The notes below the pieces were generated by a model, which searched no databases, was not told the origin of the DNA, and saw only the letters and a list, made by a program, of their open reading frames with translations. Of a stretch of DNA of 64,000 nucleotides, positions 11,543-23,316 are shown piece after piece. Positions within the stretch are counted from its first letter, which is position 1; every line of letters begins with the position of its first letter. The DNA comes from Symsagittifera roscoffensis (taxonomy: Eukaryota > Xenacoelomorpha > Acoela > Convolutidae): contig NC_087063.1 in the NCBI RefSeq assembly GCF_963678635.1, positions 67,682,727 through 67,746,726 of the forward strand, read 5' to 3'. The translations under genes were made by a program, and so were the position numbers.

Positions 11543-14160
11543 ATGTATATTCTAAAACAAAAAAAAATTTCAACACATCTTTTTTCTTATATTTTCTGAC
11601 CAAAACACAAATCCTTTTCCTCGCACAGGACGCCAGGATTTATTAGTAACACACTATGATTGTGAAGAAAACGAACAAAAAACACTACACAAAAATGCAA
11701 AAAATCAAGTATCACAATGCGAAACAGAACCATAAGCTATAGAAACTACAAATGTAATAGCAACATTGTATTCAAAAGCCCGAGCAACAACAGTCACAGG
11801 ATATAAATTTGCAGCGTTATTTTCCGAAAAGAAAGTACATTGTTCACAAGTTTACAACAGAAATAAGAACCGACGTGATCACGAATCATTCTACCAAAGT
11901 AATATAGAACGATTTTTACATCTAAATCCCGATGATTGTAAAAAACAAATTACTCAGACTGAATATCACAAGAAATAAAAACACAGACCAAAAAAATGGT
12001 AAATTTCCAAGTTTTTGCCGATTCTGTACATCAATCAGAACTTGAACGATACCAAGGACATATTAAGTTAGACGAAAAATGCCCATATAACGGCGCACAC
12101 GGACGATTAATTTATGACATACACGATAAATACTGGATACCACACATTGGAATAAATATTTCTTCAAACTGCAAAGCAGACACAAAAAATAAAGGATATC
12201 AAGAAATAATGTTTTTTGATTGGAAATTACAACTTGAAAAAATACAACTCACACGAGGTTTAACCGATAACACCATGATCTATCAAGGAATTAGATTACC
12301 TTGCAAAAATTATCAAGGTTTTTGTGACCCTACAACAAGGACCCAAGTGACAACTGTTTGGTTTCCCGAAGATACATGCACAACATTTCAAGTAGCAAAA
12401 ATATACGCTCGAATGATAAAATTTCTTGAAAAATGTTTTAATGAACCAATTCCATACGACCAAGTGAACCCATCTCGTAAGCAAAGCACTGATTTTAGAA
12501 ACGTTCATGATATAGAAAATAAATTAACATGTTTTCAACTCTATCAAGAAACAGAATTTGCATGTAAATACAGAAATCCACTTTATAAGACACAATACTC
12601 TGAAATACTTGTCGAATACGAGAAAGGTTTCGACATGACCACCGAAAAAAAATTGACCCTTATGCCACAAGTCATCCTGTTAATGAAGGAACATCATACG
12701 TCCCCGTTAACTTTCTAAAGCAAAAGGTCAACCTGGTGGAAAACTAAAACCATATGACAGTAAAAGCACACGTTTACAAGAACTGTCACTAATGAATCGC
12801 ATCTACTTCGGTAATATTCATTATGATATCCACCTAGACATGAAATTGTACTACACAATTAGTAGAATTTCCAAGAAATGTCACTTTCTGATTTACAAAC
12901 ACTTCATCAACTATGCGAATTAGAAAGAACACAAATCCTACAATCACTCGCACTAGCAGTATTAAAAATACCTTACGCAGGAAACTTATTATCAGGAAAC
13001 AGATCAAATTTTCTTGATTACGAAGGAAATATTTTATGGTTTTATATTTGCAACAAAAAAATATCACCATTTTATGTTTTTGAAGACAAACGTTGTTATA
13101 AAAGAATCCCCATATTCTATAAAAATAAAGTACAATTTGTCGACACACTTTCAAGACGAACATATTTTTTGGGATACCTCAGTCCAATGTGGATCAGAAA
13201 ATAGCCACAAGGTAGTACAATTAAAGCCTGATGAAGATAAATACTACCTACTTACACCGTATCCTACATTAATGCAACCACTCAAAAAACTTTCACCCGA
13301 AAATATCAGAGCTATCGCTCGTAACCCAAATATTGATTTACAACCAATTGGAATATATTCTAAATCTGATATCCAACATCACCTTAAAACACAACAGTTT
13401 CAGGAATTATTGACACAAATGGACACAATACAACGACAATCAATCGACCAGAATTTAAGAAAACTTGCCAAAACCGCAGGATTTGCAGACATTTATACAC
13501 GAGACTATAGCGGATGTTTTAAAGATATCAAAGATTACATATATTTAAACGGTGAAAAACACAGACCACAAGATATTTCACTTTTGAATATTTTCAGTTT
13601 TGTCACCTTAAAAAATGAAATTCTCGCTTTTCTACGATGGCCCTATTACATCTTAGAAAAATTAACTATCTTATATGCTATGTTTAATTTTATAGGATTT
13701 CTTTTCTCACTGTTAAAAGAAATCTATAACACATGCGCTATACACACACAAATAAACCGACAAGCAAGTGTAGCACGTATACTATTTGCAGGATTTTTTG
13801 GAATTTTTTCATCATCAATTAATAAAATACTTCTAGATGCACAAATAAAAGAATATAACACAAAAATATCCACAAGACAAAACACATACGACGAAGAACA
13901 TAATAATATAAAAATAACACCTACTGCACCACAGATTGCCACCCTTGCCACAAAACCATCCATTATCATTAGTTCCCCGCAATTTTCGAAACCTAGCAAT
14001 CACAAATAATCCAAATTCTAGACCAAATACAACACAAAGTCCAATCCAACACATAGTGACACATCATTCACAAAATGATAATACATATGATTACATTATC
14101 GAACAACCTCACACCACTACTTTTCAATCTCAAAACAATCATTTTTTTAGCCCACGATGA
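11543..14160 (+). pseudogene. env: env: chuvirus-type membrane glycoprotein relic, copy 1
   Basis: Candidate envelope protein that would mediate particle entry. It aligns along its length with 29,759-32,376 of copy 2. Open pieces are 11,766-11,978, 11,996-12,718, 12,878-13,204, 13,014-14,009 and 13,936-14,160. Features: many cysteines in the ectodomain, a strongly hydrophobic segment near 13,640-13,720 serving as the membrane anchor, then a ~140-residue polar tail ending FSPR. The start region is frameshifted soon after the ATG at 11,543. A YDC tripeptide after a signal peptide, best seen in copy 2, and the cysteine pattern resemble glycoproteins of chuvirus type captured by arthropod retroelements; that assignment is family knowledge plus inference. 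It is clearly non-functional. Confidence 0.72.
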
Positions 14161-15053
14161 GCCGACAACTTGGATCCCTCCATCGCTCAAAATCCCACCC
14201 AGCCAACCTCCAAACTCAAATCCCAATAATCCCACTTTTTGCTTCCCCACCACCCGATTTTCCAATTATTATTATACCATCAAGCACGAATTCTGATACT
14301 AACTCAGATATTTCAGTTTTTCACACTATCTCACAATTTAATAATTCCAATGTAGAAACCCCCGACGAATTTGCAGACTCCGAACCATCTCCCTCTACCC
14401 ATACCCAGACCAACTCCTCGGTTTTTTCAAAACCCCCTTTTCAACCCATCCCGTCCAGTCATCCACTACCATCCCTTTCCACTCCTTCTTATGCTTCCCA
14501 AGTAACCCCAACCTATTCTCCACTTCATTCCGACAAATCATATAATAATTCCCCAGATACCCTCCAAATTTCCGAAGAACTTGATAATTTTATTACTTTA
14601 CAACAACAATTAATACATCCCAACACCCTTACAATACATCAACTCTCAATTACAATAACATCCTCAAATCCACCTACCCGTACACACTCCTCAGCTTACA
14701 CTCCATCATTAGCTCAATCATCCACATCCACCGAAACACCTATAAGTACTAACCGAGTACTAATCGCACTTTTAAACGAAAATTTCCAAATCACCCATTC
14801 CCAACCAAACCCGGAACAGCCCGCGATTATATCAATCGCCCGGAACACACAAAAACGAAAAATTACCTTACCCTCATTTCCGCAATATACATTAAATCCA
14901 GCTTTCATTGCTAAAGAAACACGAAATTTTGTTGATGAGCACGTTTTAATGCCAACACTTCATTGGACAGCTTGTTATAATTACACTAACCCCCTTTGCC
15001 TACCACTAGCTAATACTACTGAAAACATCGAGAAAAACAAAAACATATTATAA
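14157..15053 (+). CDS. orfC: Pro/Ser/Thr-rich N-terminal half of a post-env gene, copy 1
   Basis: 298 codons, uninterrupted. Its ATG shares bases with the TGA of env (ATGA at 14,157-14,160), in both copies, suggesting coupled termination and re-initiation. Residues ~1-190 are low-complexity (Pro, Ser, Thr, Asn; SKPPFQPIPSSHPLPS). From ~190 on it is more ordered, with LPSFPQYTLNPAF and a Cys-containing aromatic stretch (HWTACYNYTNPLCLPL). It stops at 15,053, but the similarity to copy 2 continues, so the stop (TAA here, TAT in copy 2) is probably a mutation in a longer gene continuing to 15,960. No domain recognised. A gene downstream of env is rare in Ty3/gypsy elements. Confidence 0.5.
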   Translation: MSRQLGSLHRSKSHPANLQTQIPIIPLFASPPPDFPIIIIPSSTNSDTNSDISVFHTISQFNNSNVETPDEFADSEPSPSTHTQTNSSVFSKPPFQPIPSSHPLPSLSTPSYASQVTPTYSPLHSDKSYNNSPDTLQISEELDNFITLQQQLIHPNTLTIHQLSITITSSNPPTRTHSSAYTPSLAQSSTSTETPISTNRVLIALLNENFQITHSQPNPEQPAIISIARNTQKRKITLPSFPQYTLNPAFIAKETRNFVDEHVLMPTLHWTACYNYTNPLCLPLANTTENIEKNKNIL

Positions 15054-15960
15054 AGACTCACCACAGCATTAACACCTCGACAATTTACTTACGTTGGATA
15101 TAAAAAATTATTAAAAACATTCACCGCATCCGAGCTAACGATTTTTCAATAGAATACTACGATCATAATCTCATCCGTCCTAACCAAGATCAATTTTTAG
15201 ATGAAGACCGCTTCGCAAACTCGCAACTATCATAAAAACATCATACGTATTTACACTTAATAATTTTGATAGAAAGCATGATCATATAATTTCAGAAGCA
15301 CTAGTTGATATTCAGGCATATGAAAGCTTCAATTTTAAATTTCAGTTGTTTTCACTTACCTTTCACTTTCTTCCACCACAGGAACGCAATTTGCACTGCT
15401 CCCACGATATTATGTTAAGAACTAAACAAACGCACACAAATACATATTATCGTTTTATACAAAATCATTTTGATTTACACACTCCATCAAGACAACCTCA
15501 CCATCGTTTTCAGTTTCTTAACTCAAAATACACGTCACCATTTTTTCTTAATTTTACATATTACATTGAAGATACTAACCTCCATTGCATCCTCTACAAC
15601 TATGACCCAGTTACCCAAATGTATATATTCTGTCCCATCACAAAGACCTTCAATGATGAAGAATCAAGACCCTTCATTATCCCGCATGAAATTATCCAAC
15701 CTATTGAAATACCCATATTAGAATTTATTCACTATACTAAATATAATCATAAAATCTATAACCTCATCCAAAACACACCTTACGAGTTCGCAGTAGGCAC
15801 AGAAGAACTAAACACCATCAAGGCACTTCAATTGCTTTGGCTACGGCGACAAACTGAAAATATCATACGCATACTAGCCAAGTTACTAACAACATCAGAC
15901 ATGATTCGCAAGTTACATGACAACATCAGACATAAATATGAATTGAAATACTTTAACTAA
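15054..15960 (+). pseudogene. orfD: C-terminal part of the post-env gene, copy 1
   Basis: A frameshifted stretch (15,054-15,345) is followed by an open 204-codon piece (15,346-15,960) ending in TAA. It is rich in His, Tyr, Phe and Ile, with motifs such as YYRFIQNHFDLHTPSRQPHH and LWLRRQTENIIRILAKLL (an amphipathic helix near the end). There is no signal peptide, membrane span or recognisable fold. Its continuation from orfC is supported by the collinear copy 2. In copy 2 everything after ~15,550 is deleted. Function unknown; a nucleic-acid-binding or matrix-like accessory role would be guesswork. Confidence 0.45.
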
Positions 15961-17715
15961 CAAATCCAAATTTGTACTAACCATTTTCTATCAATGTTTA
16001 ATTTATTCTTTTAGTCTTCACATCGCAATCATCTACAAAACAGAAAAAGGCAAATAAAAATACAAACATGTTAAATTATCTTCAAATTTATTAATTTCTT
16101 GCACTAAATAATGTAGTAAAATTCATAACAAATGTAGTAATTTTATTTATAAATTATTTCCCCATGAAGCAATAAAATTGAAATACGATGAAAATTTATT
16201 ATTTTAAAATTCCCCGAAAAAGCACTAAAATTCAAATTCTATGCAATAAATTAATAAAATGAGAAAGCAGTACTAACCTTTTCAATATTTTCTTTCATTC
16301 GCACAAGAATTCTATTCAAACTCGCACAGCTCGCCTACGAAAAATTGTTTAAGTAATGATTATTTTAAGTTTCAAGCTTTCACTATCAACAACTCTAACA
16401 CACGATATTAAGTTTCAAAGTTTCCTTTAACCCGGTTGGAAAGGAATTATACCCTAAACCAAACTAACTAACGCAGCTTACTAAACAACACAAATCATAA
16501 AAAAACAGCATGACTAAGAAAAGAAAACCAACGGTACCCAAACCGGATTAACCCAGTTTAAAACTGGATAATTAATTCTTTTGAAGACTATTATAAAGTC
16601 TAAGAAAGAAATCATAAAACACAAAAAAGTCGTAAGACAAACCCAAACCAAAAACAATTTGATTTTTGAAAAAAGGACACAACCAAAGTAACATAAGAAA
16701 GACCAGAAAAAAAATCAACATAAAATGTTATCACATAACAGGACCTCTCAAAGAAACAGCATGAAATGATACTCCAACTCCTGGCCTAACCCACCAAAGA
16801 AGGACATCCTGAGCATGCTTATAGCCGGCCTAACCCACCGCGCTACACCCACACTTTGTGACCACTCTTCAATTTTTAATAAGCGGTACTCAAGGGTGAG
16901 TAACTCTTCAAAATAACTGAACTAAAACAAAACGCTTTTGTGAAAACGACTAACTAAGATCATGAAAAAAAAAACCAAATTAACAAAAATTTATATAAGG
17001 TAAATCATGCTGTGCAGTATATAGATCATACACAACAGCAAAGACGAACATCCAAAGACTAGAAGATCCCATCACACTCGAACAAAAGAACGGCTAAACA
17101 CAATCGACATGCCGTCCACAATCACGACTCAACGGATGTAGAGTACGACTTGACCTCGCAAAAAAGGATTTCATTGAAATAGACCAATGACCACCTCGAT
17201 GTTAGCCAAATACCGAAAGATATTCGCCAAATACCAACGTTCATCATCCATCCTCCAATTGCAGAAAGAAGATAGTTCTAAAGAAACTCTGTAAACCCCG
17301 TATGGGTGGAACCTGATCTAAACTTCATTTTATTATTGGATGAATTAGATATTTTACCACTGTAAAATATTTAATATTAACCAATCATAATCCATCCAAC
17401 TAACAACCCACTTATTTGTAAGTGCTGAAATTACTTGTAATTTCAGCACCAGAGAGATTTGAATTTAACTTAGAAATTAGTTACCTCTCCAAGTGAACTT
17501 CAGCAGTCACAATAAGCCATTATACTCTAGATCTATTGAGCCTAGCAGAGACTAGTTAAACGCCCTGAGACTAGTAGATATAAGAGTAAGATTAGGATCG
17601 GTATTAGACTAAGAAGTTGCACGAATCTATACGGCCGAAAAAAAGAAAGCGTGACGAGCAGACGGTGTACCCTATCCGAAATTACTCTATGAGTTAACCT
17701 CAAGGACCTAACTCA
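15961..17715 (+). other. 3' non-coding region / presumed 3' LTR of copy 1
   Basis: About 1.75 kb without coding signal, conserved with 33,780-35,437 in copy 2 and ending at the same terminus (...ctaactca). Since the element encodes an integrase, a 3' LTR is expected here, and the CA end fits. But no matching 5' LTR is visible, so its start is undetermined. The string ggcctaacccacc occurs twice (about 16,786 and 16,829). Positions ~17,296-17,420 are absent from copy 2, while copy 2 has a ~250-bp insert (34,834-35,083) absent here. Confidence 0.55.
17422..17449 (+). repeat. 13-bp perfect hairpin in the 3' region of copy 1
   Basis: gtgctgaaattac, then tt, then its exact reverse complement. Copy 2 has only the right half (about 35,155-35,168), so this is another fold-back gain specific to copy 1. 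Confidence 0.85.
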
Positions 17716-18577
17716 TCGTGGTTAATAGACGAGGTGCCGCAATAGCCCTAATAAAAAATAGTGTGAAAAATTGTAGAAAGTTATAGAAAACTACAAAAAA
17801 AGTCATATCTAAATCTACTTCGGTTGCAACGTTCAAGCTTTGAAAGTATACGGAAAAATTTTGGAAAGTCCAGGCTCTTGCGTAAAACAAATCATGATTC
17901 ATTATAATGCATTATAGTCCATTATAATGAATTATAATCCCTTATAATCGAATATATTCGTTTCAACTATGATTTCTTTTTTTTTTGTTTGGTTTTTAAT
18001 CAATTATCAATCCATTATAATCGATTACTGCAGAAATTTTCAAGACAGACCTTGAAAATCCAGTAAAATCGATTATTATCGATGGAACCTTATTGTAGGT
18101 ATGGAAGCTGGAGCAATAGATTTTATGGACATTAATACATAAATACATTAGATAGCAAGCCAAAGCAATGATGAGGTTTGAAAGTGGTGATTTTGTTTTT
18201 CATATTTTGAAAATAAAATTACAAACTGCAAAACAGTTTTGTTTAAAATTATTTCATTCGATACAGTGTAGATAATACACCACAGCATAATCATTCACTG
18301 CATCAGGATAACTTGACCAGAATATTCAACCTAACAAGTAGCTACCCTCGAGAAACTTTAGCACAAATGAAAACTTGGATTTACTGATAGAAAACTGAAC
18401 TGGATGCTGGAAATTAAAAGCAGGGAAAACTGACCATCGACAATGACCTGATATTGGACTTGCAAAGCATTGATGTTGCTTGATTGACGACGTATGGAAT
18501 TTACTTAGACGGGTAGTTGGAAAATAATTCTCCACGCTTGTGATGCAGGTCTTACGAATGCTTGGTTGAAGTATTTG
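17716..18577. other. Sequence between the two retroelement copies
   Basis: Not shared with either retroelement copy. Contains repeated palindromic AATTATAATCC/CATTATAATG units at ~17,895-17,955 and ~18,000-18,076, similar to an array near 45,720-45,945. No gene seen. Confidence 0.6.
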
Positions 18578-18777
18578 NNNNNNNNNNNNNNNNNNNNNNN
18601 NNNNNNNNNNNNNNNNNNNNNNNNNNNNNNNNNNNNNNNNNNNNNNNNNNNNNNNNNNNNNNNNNNNNNNNNNNNNNNNNNNNNNNNNNNNNNNNNNNNN
18701 NNNNNNNNNNNNNNNNNNNNNNNNNNNNNNNNNNNNNNNNNNNNNNNNNNNNNNNNNNNNNNNNNNNNNNNNNNNNN
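18578..18777. other. Assembly gap, 200 N
   Basis: Exactly 200 unresolved bases. The round number suggests a fixed-size placeholder, so the true distance is unknown. The 5' LTR of retroelement copy 2 could be hidden here. Confidence 0.98.
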
Positions 18778-19827
18778 CGGTATTGGAAGAAGACCTCGGA
18801 CAAGAGACGACATACGACTACGTACAAACTTACCATTTAGTTTCATGGTTGTACGGCAAAAGCCAACACAAACTTTTATACTTAGAATCTTATTAGCAAT
18901 GAACTTAGATTTTCATTTGCAATCATAAAATTTTTTGAAGTAAACCTTCAATAGTTATTTCAGGCGCTAAACAAAATTACTAATGTACAAAAACGATTGA
19001 TAAAAAGATCTCAGATCGTTCTCTTAACTTCTGCAGTTTTATATAAAACATATTTGAAAAATATTTATTGAAAATAAAAATAAAAATTAGAAGTATGACA
19101 ATAAATTATTAGTAATTATAAATCATCCTGTTGTTCCAGCTTCATCACCTAAACATAATAGCAATAATAAGCACACTAACATCATTAAAAACTTAAACCT
19201 TTTATCAAATAAATTTAAACCATTTTAAACTTAATTTTACTTAACCTTAAATCAGATCATCAAGGCTTTCCTTGGATTTAAATAAATTTTCTATTTTATT
19301 AATTTTAAATTCTGATCATCAAGGCTTATCCTTGGATCAAAAAGAACAATTTTGTTGTCCCCACCCACTTATCAAGTGTCTAACGACCTCAAATGTCGAT
19401 TCACTACCCAACCTTTTCAAAAGACCCAGGACTAATGGAAATTTTTAATAACACTAACCATTCAAATTAGGCTAAACAGTAAAGAACTTCGGTTATTCAT
19501 CCTTCACTTGAACCCTCCTCTTACCAGACCCAGAATAGATCTTAAACCTATTAAGTTAAAAATAGTATCTAACGAACTACTTGCGTTCTAATTATACCTG
19601 AACCTTGTGGATCGATTTACTATTCTCCAACCCTTGAACACAATCACTTCCCCTAAGTAAGATTAAGTAAGTTAACACATTAACTTAGACTAGCCACGAG
19701 AAAGTAAAAAATCATTCTCCGGAATTGATATACCTTTCTCTCCAACCCTGAATAAAAAAAGACCCAGGTTAAGCATACCAAAAAATCGTAAGGACTAACA
19801 GTCAAGGAAAATAAAAATCACTAATAA
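18778..19827 (+). other. Leader of retroelement copy 2
   Basis: Non-coding stretch before gag. From 18,943 it is homologous to the start of the window. The expected 5' LTR end (the sequence found at 17,690-17,715 and 35,412-35,437) does not occur here. Confidence 0.6.
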
Positions 19828-20313
19828 CTTCTTGCATCCCTCATCCTAAACCTTAAATCATTCAAACATTTAGGAAATAAAAAAACAATCATTTTACACA
19901 ATTGTGAAATAAACAACCAAAAATACGATCTTGTAATAACCCCACATACACAAACAGTTGGATACATTCGAACAAAACGACAAACATTAAAAAGAAAAAT
20001 TATAAGCAAACAAAGACAAATAACCCGAAAAAGTCTTTCGAAAAATAGAAACGCATTCTCCGAATCAGAAGCCAGTAGTTGAGACGGACTATGCAAATTA
20101 AATGAATCATCAAATATAAATTGCCCCATCCATGATCAATTATATTTTTCCGATTCAGAAACAACTTCAAACTCATCAAAAAGAGGAAAAAAGAATAAAA
20201 AGCAATATAAACACAAACCAGTACACCTATATAATTGGAATCAACCAATTAGACATATTGATAATTATATATTAACAGTCATCAAACGAAAAAATGAGCC
20301 ACACTCAAAGTGA
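19828..20313 (+). pseudogene. Lysine-rich open frame overlapping the gag start, copy 2
   Basis: One reading frame is open from 19,828 to the TGA at 20,311-20,313, except for a single in-frame TGA at 20,080-20,082. This gives about 160 codons in an AT-rich leader. It overlaps the first 20 bases of gag in another frame. The product is very basic, with repeated Lys/Arg/Asn and segments such as KRGKKNKKQYKHKPVHLYNW. No ATG lies at its head, so it would need splicing, frameshifting or an upstream start. The surviving end in copy 1 (858-1019) differs in length by a net three bases in the Lys tract, keeping the frame, which mildly supports past coding. No family recognised. It could be chance openness in A-rich DNA. 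Confidence 0.35.
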
Positions 20314-21437
20314 CGAAAATCCAGATGAAGAAGCAGTTTTTCCCTTTCTTATAGATTCACTCAATGATAGAGGACAAACACGACTTTGTAAAAACTTACT
20401 CGTAAATTTGTTTGAACCAGGAATTAGTCCATGCAAAGCAGAATTCCCGGATCTAAAAATCAAAAGACAGATTATAGAACATTAATTGAAAGACATATGT
20501 AACCTAACACAACAATACGGAATCTACACCATAGAATTCAGCACACCACGAACAGCTCATGGTAAATATGTAATCCAAACAGACGATTTGATTTAGAATT
20601 TTCAAAAGTATTTATAGAATATATCAAAAGCATACAATATCATAATTCACAAAGAGCAAACTCCATATTCACTAACGAAGTTTTTGCAATAATATATAGT
20701 TATATATCTATATTAGAAAAAACAGAAGTTCAAAGCACGTCACCAACCCAAACATCCAAACATACAAAAGTAAGAAACGAAATCACAGTTTTTCAACATT
20801 TTTTCATATAATCCGCGAAAATTTCACCAATAATGATGTCTCACAAAACACTAAACATGATTTAGAAAAAGTTTTGGCCTGGTTTATAATAGATTATTTT
20901 ACCCACAACCTAGATTTAATTGCACAAGCAAGAAAAAATTTTAGACCCCAAAGTACCAATGACAACACTGTCATTGCAGAACAATCAGATTACGTTTGGG
21001 ACCCTGAATGGTCTCATCCAGCATTTATAAATATTCCACAAGATATCTCAAGTCAAGCAATAAGTACAATATCTTCTCACAGAGATTATGTAAAAGTAAT
21101 ACCATTAACGATTGATGCAACACCATTAAATTATAATACATTTTTACCTGATACACGGAATAACAGCTTAAATTCAACAGTCATACATAATGAAAACCTT
21201 AATGGAACCAGAAATCTTACACAGCAAGACATTCAAACACCATCACACTTCATAAATGAAGAAATCGCCCAAACAACAGTAACAACTACACAACAAAGTA
21301 TTTCACCAATACACCCAAAACTGACAACACCAAAAAATACAAATACATCACTAACACAGGTAACCTTACAATCGACCGTTGAACCTTCGGTTGCTCCAAA
21401 AAATCACAGATGGACTATCAGACGTATAGACCAATGA
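20294..21437 (+). pseudogene. gag: gag N-terminal region, copy 2
   Basis: Starts with an ATG at 20,294 (MSHTQSDENPDEEAVFPF); the first frame ends at 20,485. The next open piece, 20,874-21,437, contains the block WSHPAFINIPQDISSQAIS and a Thr/Gln/Pro-rich linker. Frameshifts lie near 20,590 and 20,790. It matches copy 1 across 999-2150 without that copy's inverted duplication. Position directly before the capsid region supports gag; no named matrix fold is evident. Confidence 0.68.
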
Positions 21438-23316
21438 CAAAACCGTCAAAAACACGAAGAACGTTCACAAGAAACACCTTTGCACAACACAATTATAATT
21501 ATGTACACCAATCAAAATAAATCAACCCCCCCGCTCCCAAAAAAATACACAAAATTTAAATCACGTCTGTTCTCATTATTGGAATCTACCAAATACATCG
21601 ACCAATTCAAAAAATTTTCCAGATAATCCACTCCCTCCACATGATTAGAGTGAAAATTACCCATTTTTTCAACAAAATAAAAATAAACAACATACACAAT
21701 ATAACACAAACTATTTATCATCTGATGATGATGATTATCATCAACCAGATATTTTTGCACCATATACTAAAGAATATCGCACACAGAGAGCGCGATAATC
21801 TCAACCATCCCAAAATATGAAAATTTACCCACAAAATCCAACAAATATACAGAACCCAAAACAAATGCATATACAAAACCCATTTAACGCACAATCTTTT
21901 CAACCTATAGAACCACAAAACCCAATGTCAATGCAGTCTTACCAACCAACCCAAATGCAAAATGAAATACCGCTTCCATATTATCTTCAGCAACATGAAA
22001 TAACAAAAAGTCAACTTTCAAACTTCTCAAAAATGCCAAATGCCGCAGAGTCACTACAGATAACTATGAATCCATACCTCATGGGTGGATCGTCAATAAC
22101 ATCGAATAAACCATTAATGGTGTTCACATGAACAGACCCTGAATATTCTGTAGAAGATTATTTAAATGCAGTAACAGTAAATTTAATTTTAAATATAGGA
22201 CCCGAACCAATTAATACTCCAATCCATCAAAATTGGATACATAGACGCACAGCGTTAATACAAACAACACTAGATGGCGCTGCCCAAAAATGGTTTTCAG
22301 TACTACCCATAGAAATAAAATCAGATTGGAAAAGATTTACACAAGAATTTTCAAAAATGTTTTACTCTGAAAGAAACAAACAACATCAAAGAGTTTTATG
22401 CAACGAAATACGCAGATTACCAAATGAAACAATTAAACAATTAGCAGTTCGAATCGAAACACTAGTTCGAAAAGCATATTCACTCAATACACATGACTAC
22501 AAAAACACAAAAATGACAGAAATTTTAATGATGACCTTAACACCTCAATTAAGGAAAATAGCTATAAAAAAGAGAGCATCTCATCCTTCCTCAATTCGAG
22601 AACCAGATTTAGATTTTAGAAAAATAGTAGATAAACTACACTAAGCAGAAATCACAATGAAACTCGAAGAAACAGAAAATCTGAAACTACAATTTGTTAA
22701 TCGGATTGAAACAAATACTACACATATAAATAACATACAAGAATCAGACACAGACTTGATTGAAAAAATCACTGAAATATTAAACATCTATGAAAAGAAC
22801 CCAAAATTTAAAGGCAAACTATCTTTCAAGAAATGGTGTAATTATTTCCGACGATACGGACACGGTATTGCCGAAGGTAGACAAAAAGAACAAGACAATC
22901 AAAATAAAACTCAAAAGCACAAAAAACCAAATAAATCATTCTATCAATCTATGGAAAAAGATCAAAACCTACCAAACAAAAATATAAATAGTAATAATAG
23001 TTCAGGAAAATCACTTCCAAGTAACTCAAATTACTCAAGAAATCAATCACCATTTAACTCCAAATATAAAGGTAGATCGACCGAACGAAGAAATTCACGA
23101 AATTTCTCACAAAATAGATTTAGCCAATCGAATAGCCAAAATAACCAAAATAACTATTCCCGATCGAATTCAAACACAACAGAATTTGTTTCTGCATCCA
23201 GTTCCCATTCAAACCCAAGGAATAGAAACTATTCCAATAATAGATCACCAAACTCATCATACAACAGAAATAGAAACTATTCACACAGCAGAAATAGAAG
23301 TTATTCTAACAATTGA
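21438..23316 (+). pseudogene. gag: gag capsid, nucleocapsid and RSN-rich tail, copy 2
   Basis: Pieces 21,817-22,131, 22,357-22,644 and 22,657-23,316 show the Gln/Pro-rich linker, the capsid helices (IRRLPNETIKQLAVRIETLV), and the region of the zinc knuckle. Here the knuckle reads CNYFRRYGHGIAEG: the second and last cysteines are replaced (Phe and Gly), so it could not bind zinc normally. After it comes the Arg/Ser/Asn-rich tail (NYSRNQSPFNS, NRNRNYSHSRNR). The tail is in the same register as the protease downstream, so gag and pro appear to share one frame rather than needing a frameshift. Confidence 0.8.

Larger units (their letters stand above)
1..17715 (+). mobile_element. Giant env-bearing Ty3/gypsy retroelement, copy 1 (5' end outside window)
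   Basis: Collinear with the second copy starting near 18,943 over its whole length, which defines it as one element of at least 17.7 kb. Order seen: leader, gag, protease, RT-RNase H, integrase, orfA, orfB, env, orfC/D, long 3' non-coding region. Both copies end at the same point, shortly after the shared string aaggacctaactca, beyond which the sequences are unrelated. All large frames are interrupted. Relative to copy 2 it lacks about 358 bp of leader (junction near 857), but keeps the integrase N-terminal part and the orfC/D 3' half that copy 2 has lost. It also carries fold-back duplications at 1047-1088, 1995-2308 and 17,422-17,449. No 5' LTR is visible because the window starts inside the leader. 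Confidence 0.93.

Noticed and set aside
13724..14265. Minus-strand hydrophobic frames opposite env and orfC
   Set aside because: Opposite-strand readings of the env tail and the Pro-rich orfC; no independent support.
16786..16860. tRNA- or SINE-like string (gtagcgcggtgggttagg on the minus strand)
   Set aside because: It loosely recalls a pol III A box, but no B box or cloverleaf was found; it is part of the shared retroelement 3' region.
18505..18928. Frames running through the N gap
   Set aside because: They consist mostly of unknown bases.
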